Assembly: GCA_900752435.1 (NCBI GenBank)
Contig: CAADVD010000031.1
Location: 1-24,900, forward strand
Source: Oscillospiraceae bacterium
GTDB taxonomy: Bacteria > Bacillota > Clostridia > Oscillospirales > Ruminococcaceae
Reading direction: 5' to 3'
Length of the DNA stretch: 24,900 nt
Shown here: piece after piece, positions 22,199-24,900 of the stretch
Layout: each line of letters opens with the position of its first letter
Position numbering within the stretch: the first letter of the stretch is position 1
The notes under the pieces: generated by a model
The model's input: only the letters and a program-made list of their open reading frames with translations
Databases searched by the model: none
What the model was told of the DNA's origin: nothing
Made by a program: the position numbers and the translations under genes

Positions 22199-23077
22199 AT
22201 GAAGAAAACATGGCTTCAAACTTGGAAAGAAAATTTGAAGAATCGAAAAAAGCTTCACCGGTATGTGCGTGCTTTGATTCAGCTGGTGTTCTTTGTGCTG
22301 ATGCCATCCGCGTTTACGGCCGCTTTTTCCGGTATCAAGTACATTTTCACTCAAATCGGCGCTGGTGCGGCCATCGAGCTGACTTCGTTTGTGTCCGTGC
22401 TGTTGGTGCTGATTTTGTACACGATTGTGTTCGGCCGGTTTTTCTGCGGCTTTGCCTGTGCGTTTGGCAGTTTGGGCGATGCCGTTCATGCCCTCTATGT
22501 GTGGGTCGCTAAAAAATTGAAAAAGAAACCCATTCGCCTGTCGGCGAAGCTGAATGTGGGTCTGCAATATGTAAAATATCTCGTATTGCTGTTGATTGTG
22601 GCTCTATGCTTTACCGGCTTATACGCAAGCATTCGCGGCGTCAGTCCGTGGGATGTGTTTTCTATGATACATGCTGGCAATTTCCGCCTTTCCGGTTATG
22701 CGGTTGGTATTGTATTGTTGGTGCTGATTCTGGTGGGAATGTGCGTGCAGGAGCGCTTTTTTTGCCGCTATTTGTGCCCAATGGGGGCGGTCTTTGCCAT
22801 GCTGCCCGCCATTCCGTTGTTTTCTCTGTATCGGGAGCGGACAAACTGCATTCCAAAATGCACGGCTTGCAGTAAGCAATGTCCTTCTTCTATTGAATTG
22901 CCGGCCGCCGGAAAATATGAAGTGTCCGGTGAGTGCTTTCAGTGTCAGAAGTGCATTGATACCTGCCCGAAAGGGAATGTACATTGCGGCATCAAGAAAT
23001 TAAAGGGAAATGAATTCTGGTTTACATTTGTACGGGCAGCCTTGCTGTTTGGCCTGTTTGCATGGCTGAAGCTTTGA
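22199..23077 (+). CDS. NapH/NosR-like membrane protein with two [4Fe-4S] clusters
   Basis: 292 aa. Five to six membrane segments. Two Cys pairs at the membrane face, FGRFFCGFACAFGSLGD and RFFCRYLCPMGA, are typical of NapH/CcoG/NosR-type proteins. A bacterial ferredoxin-like end carries CIPKCTACSKQCP and CFQCQKCIDTCPKG, ligands for two [4Fe-4S] clusters, followed by a last hydrophobic segment. In this family such proteins move electrons from the cytoplasm or quinone pool to the outer face. Here it stands between FMN_bind genes and NusG-II/Gx genes, so it is the best candidate for the transmembrane step. GGGGTGA precedes the ATG. Confidence 0.88.
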   Translation: MKKTWLQTWKENLKNRKKLHRYVRALIQLVFFVLMPSAFTAAFSGIKYIFTQIGAGAAIELTSFVSVLLVLILYTIVFGRFFCGFACAFGSLGDAVHALYVWVAKKLKKKPIRLSAKLNVGLQYVKYLVLLLIVALCFTGLYASIRGVSPWDVFSMIHAGNFRLSGYAVGIVLLVLILVGMCVQERFFCRYLCPMGAVFAMLPAIPLFSLYRERTNCIPKCTACSKQCPSSIELPAAGKYEVSGECFQCQKCIDTCPKGNVHCGIKKLKGNEFWFTFVRAALLFGLFAWLKL

Positions 23078-23098
23078 GCAGTCTCACAGGGAGTTGTG

Positions 23099-23476
23099 AT
23101 GAAGAAAAAAGACGTGTTGCTGATTGGCATTGTATTGGTGGTCGCCGCCGTGCTGTTTTTGGTATTTGCCGGCATGAAAAGCGGCAGCGGCAATCTGGTG
23201 CAAATCACCATAGACGGCGAACTGTATGGAACTTACCGTCTTTCCGAAGACCGCACCATTGCCGTCGAGGAATTGGGACACAACGTCATACAAATTGCCG
23301 ATAACAAGGTGACCATGACAGAGGCGGATTGTCCGGATCAATACTGCGTGGAGCATCGGGCAATCAGCAAAACACATGAGGTCATTGTCTGCCTTCCCCA
23401 TAAGCTAGTGGTGGAAATCCTGGACGGCGGAGAAGACAATCAGGAAAAGGAGCAGTTTGATGTTGTTGCAAAGTAA
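23099..23476 (+). CDS. NusG domain II-containing membrane-anchored protein
   Basis: 125 aa. An N-terminal anchor (VLLIGIVLVVAAVLFLVFAG) and one extracytoplasmic NusG_II domain (VQITIDGELYGTYRLSEDRT, then NVIQIADNKVTMTEADCPDQ, YCVEH, ICLPHKLVVEI). Two Cys in DCPDQYC and one in VCLPHK may bind metal or a cofactor. Function unknown, but the gene is regularly found with FMN_bind, ApbE and Gx-transporter genes in Clostridia. ATG chosen over a GTG one codon earlier because AGGGAG is at the right distance. Its 3' end overlaps the next gene by 17 bp. Confidence 0.85.
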   Translation: MKKKDVLLIGIVLVVAAVLFLVFAGMKSGSGNLVQITIDGELYGTYRLSEDRTIAVEELGHNVIQIADNKVTMTEADCPDQYCVEHRAISKTHEVIVCLPHKLVVEILDGGEDNQEKEQFDVVAK

Positions 23477-24002
23477 ACAAAAGGAACAAAGGCGTCCGAC
23501 TGGAAGAACCATTGCCTATGCCGGTGTACTGGTCGCATTGGCGATGATATTCAGTTATATTGAGGTTTTGGTTCCCTTTAATTTTGGCATTCCAGGCATC
23601 AAACTCGGACTTGCTAACCTTGTGATTGTAGTGGGGCTGTATCTCTTGTCTCCACAGGAAGTGCTGGTCATTTCACTGGTCCGCATTTTCTTGTCCGCCG
23701 CTTTGTTTGGCAATACCATGTCCCTGCTGTATAGCTTGGCTGGGGGAATCTTGAGCTTTATCGTGATGCTGGGGCTCAAGCGAATCAAGGGTTTTTCTGT
23801 AATTGGTGTCAGCATTGCCGGCGGCATTGCACACAACATCGGCCAACTGATGGCGGCGATTTGTGTGGTGGAAAACTTGAGCTTGGTTACGTATCTTCCG
23901 GTTTTGCTGGTTGCTGGGGTGTTGACTGGGTTTTTAATTGGAATTTTGTCCCATCAAATTTTACGAGTGATGCACAATCGAAGCAAACAGCTCAAGATTT
24001 AA
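23460..24002 (+). CDS. Gx transporter family protein (HepS1-like membrane component)
   Basis: 180 aa with about five hydrophobic segments (IAYAGVLVALAMIFSYIEVL, GLANLVIVVGLYLL, LYSLAGGILSFIVML, VIGVSIAGGIAHNIGQLMA, YLPVLLVAGVLTGFLIG). The family is named Gx transporter or heptaprenyl diphosphate synthase component I; its fold resembles ECF-type substrate-binding S components. It may import a flavin-related precursor or act in quinone side-chain formation; neither is shown. AGGAG lies before the ATG inside the NusG-II gene, so translation is coupled. It is the last gene before the second operator-controlled unit; no real terminator follows. Confidence 0.83.
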   Translation: MLLQSKQKEQRRPTGRTIAYAGVLVALAMIFSYIEVLVPFNFGIPGIKLGLANLVIVVGLYLLSPQEVLVISLVRIFLSAALFGNTMSLLYSLAGGILSFIVMLGLKRIKGFSVIGVSIAGGIAHNIGQLMAAICVVENLSLVTYLPVLLVAGVLTGFLIGILSHQILRVMHNRSKQLKI

Positions 24003-24061
24003 GGCAATACATGGGACAATGGTTTCCCGGATAAAAAAACGGGGATGTGTATGATTAATGG

Positions 24062-24099
24062 TTAGTTTGAACTAATACCAAAAAGTTAGTTAAAACTAA
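24062..24099. promoter_or_regulatory. Paired operators TTAGTT-N2-AACTAA upstream of the FMN_bind/FIVAR gene
   Basis: TTAGTT-TG-AACTAA (24062-24075) and TTAGTT-AA-AACTAA (24086-24099), both perfect dyads, 24 bp apart. They match the pair at 19007-19040. The region before them (24003-24060) has only a weak CCCG/CGGG hairpin without T-run; no clear -35/-10 pair is visible, so the promoter probably overlaps the operators. Confidence 0.78.
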
Positions 24100-24135
24100 T
24101 ATATTAATAAATAATTTTATAGGAGGTATTTCTCT

Positions 24136-24900
24136 ATGAAGCACAAACGAATAGATTCCAAGAAGCCGTTTGCGGCCTTAACGGCAGCAACAATGGCAAT
24201 TGGTCTATTTCCAACTTCTGTTGGTGCTGTAAGCGGCAGTCAAGTGGCCGCCGATGGTACCTACAGTGCAACGGCGAAAGTGACCAATCTGTATCCGGAT
24301 GAAGATGAGTGGGGAGATTATGAACTCTCTGTTTCTTTGAAGGTTGTAGATGGGAAACTGGCAGAAATCAAAGCCGAGCCGGGCGCAGGCTATGTAGCGT
24401 CTGACAATGACAGCTACTTCAATAAAGCCTATAACAAGAAAAAGGGCATCAAAACGCTCTTGGAGGGTCAAGATGCGACGGCCGACACCATCAATGGATG
24501 GGATACGGTGAGCGGTGCGACCTGCACCTCCGAAGCACTGAAATCGGCTGCTTTGGACGCCATCACAAAAGCACAAGCGGCTGCGGCGGCGGTAGATACG
24601 ACGGCATTGGCGGCGGAAATCGCGGCGGCAGAAGCCTTGACGGAATCCGAGTATACAGCGGAATCATGGAGCGATTTGGAAAAAGCCCTGACGGATGCAA
24701 AAGCTGTGCTTGCCAATCCAACTTCACAGGAAGCAGTGGACGCGGCAAAAGATGCGCTGACCGCGGCCATGAACGCGTTGGTGAAAAAACCGGCGCAGGA
24801 GACTTACGTTTACGGAACTGTGAATCTGCCGTATGCAGACTTCTATTACGGTGAACTGAACACAGTAGAAGCCAATGCGAAGATGGACTTGGAAGCAGCC
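24136..24900 (+). CDS. Secreted FMN_bind + FIVAR surface protein, 3' end outside window
   Basis: 255 codons to the window edge without a stop. AGGAGG lies nine bases before the ATG. Signal peptide about 1-31 (KKPFAALTAATMAIGLFPTS, VGA). FMN_bind domain about 35-140, with the acidic insertion PDEDEWGDYEL and Thr129 in WDTVSGATCTS as flavin site. An Ala-rich helical FIVAR module follows (about 152-221, LTESEYTAESWSDLEKALTD, then EAVDAAKDALTAAMNAL), a wall-associated spacer domain. The last segment, TYVYGTVNLPYADFYYGELN, begins another domain, perhaps Tp47-like, which cannot be judged here. Inference: large wall-bound extracellular flavoprotein, terminal partner of the upstream operon and under the same operators. 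Confidence 0.85.
   Translation, partial: MKHKRIDSKKPFAALTAATMAIGLFPTSVGAVSGSQVAADGTYSATAKVTNLYPDEDEWGDYELSVSLKVVDGKLAEIKAEPGAGYVASDNDSYFNKAYNKKKGIKTLLEGQDATADTINGWDTVSGATCTSEALKSAALDAITKAQAAAAAVDTTALAAEIAAAEALTESEYTAESWSDLEKALTDAKAVLANPTSQEAVDAAKDALTAAMNALVKKPAQETYVYGTVNLPYADFYYGELNTVEANAKMDLEAA

Overview
The window looks like chromosomal DNA of a Gram-positive anaerobe of the Clostridia (Oscillospiraceae/Ruminococcaceae-like). This is an inference from strong AGGAGG-type ribosome binding sites, sigma-A promoters with 16-17 bp spacers, and Clostridia-typical families (DUF815, DUF1292, DUF3788, Gx transporter, NusG domain II, multi-FMN_bind proteins). No 16S gene is present to confirm it.

Layout. 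(1) 1-1249: the trailer-side part of a type I-C-like CRISPR array (19 repeats, 18 complete spacers); leader and cas genes would lie to the left, outside the window. (2) 1393-3717, minus strand: a DUF815 AAA ATPase followed by a LacI-type regulator, with promoter and terminator visible. (3) 3985-4830: a prenyltransferase/squalene-cyclase-fold protein of unknown role. (4) 4893-11381: branched-chain amino-acid genes ilvB-ilvN and, further on, a FadR/GntR-type regulator and ilvC. The two parts are separated by about 2 kb of accessory DNA carrying single-gene units (DUF3788, CPBP protease, small papain-like protein), a 101-bp near-identical direct repeat and shared boundary motifs. (5) 11416-15316: potassium uptake genes trkA-trkH and a membrane-anchored C39-like peptidase. 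(6) 15347-17082, minus strand: a coding remnant, two half-size TauE/SafE genes behind a hairpin that would hide the ribosome binding site, a structured small RNA candidate (6S-like) and a DUF1292 gene. (7) 17142-18657: a 1.5-kb transcription unit with a good promoter and a strong terminator but only one tiny ORF (22 aa). It is purine-rich on the plus strand and full of stops; it is the least explained part of the window. (8) 18688-18860: tRNA-Ala(GGC) with promoter and terminator. (9) 18970-24900: an extracytoplasmic flavin electron-transfer locus: ApbE lipoprotein, a four-domain FMN_bind protein, a one-domain FMN_bind protein, a NapH-like polyferredoxin membrane protein, a NusG domain II protein, a Gx transporter, then a secreted FMN_bind/FIVAR surface protein cut by the window end.

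How the parts work together. In the last locus, ApbE would attach FMN to up to six threonine sites (SGAT motifs, one altered to SRAT) spread over three exported proteins. The NapH-like Fe-S protein could pass electrons across the membrane to them. The two transcription units carry the same paired operator, TTAGTT-N2-(A/T)(A/G)CTAA, so one regulator probably controls both. Separately, the ilvC promoter and the region upstream of the GntR gene share a 21-bp element, suggesting that this regulator controls itself and ilvC.
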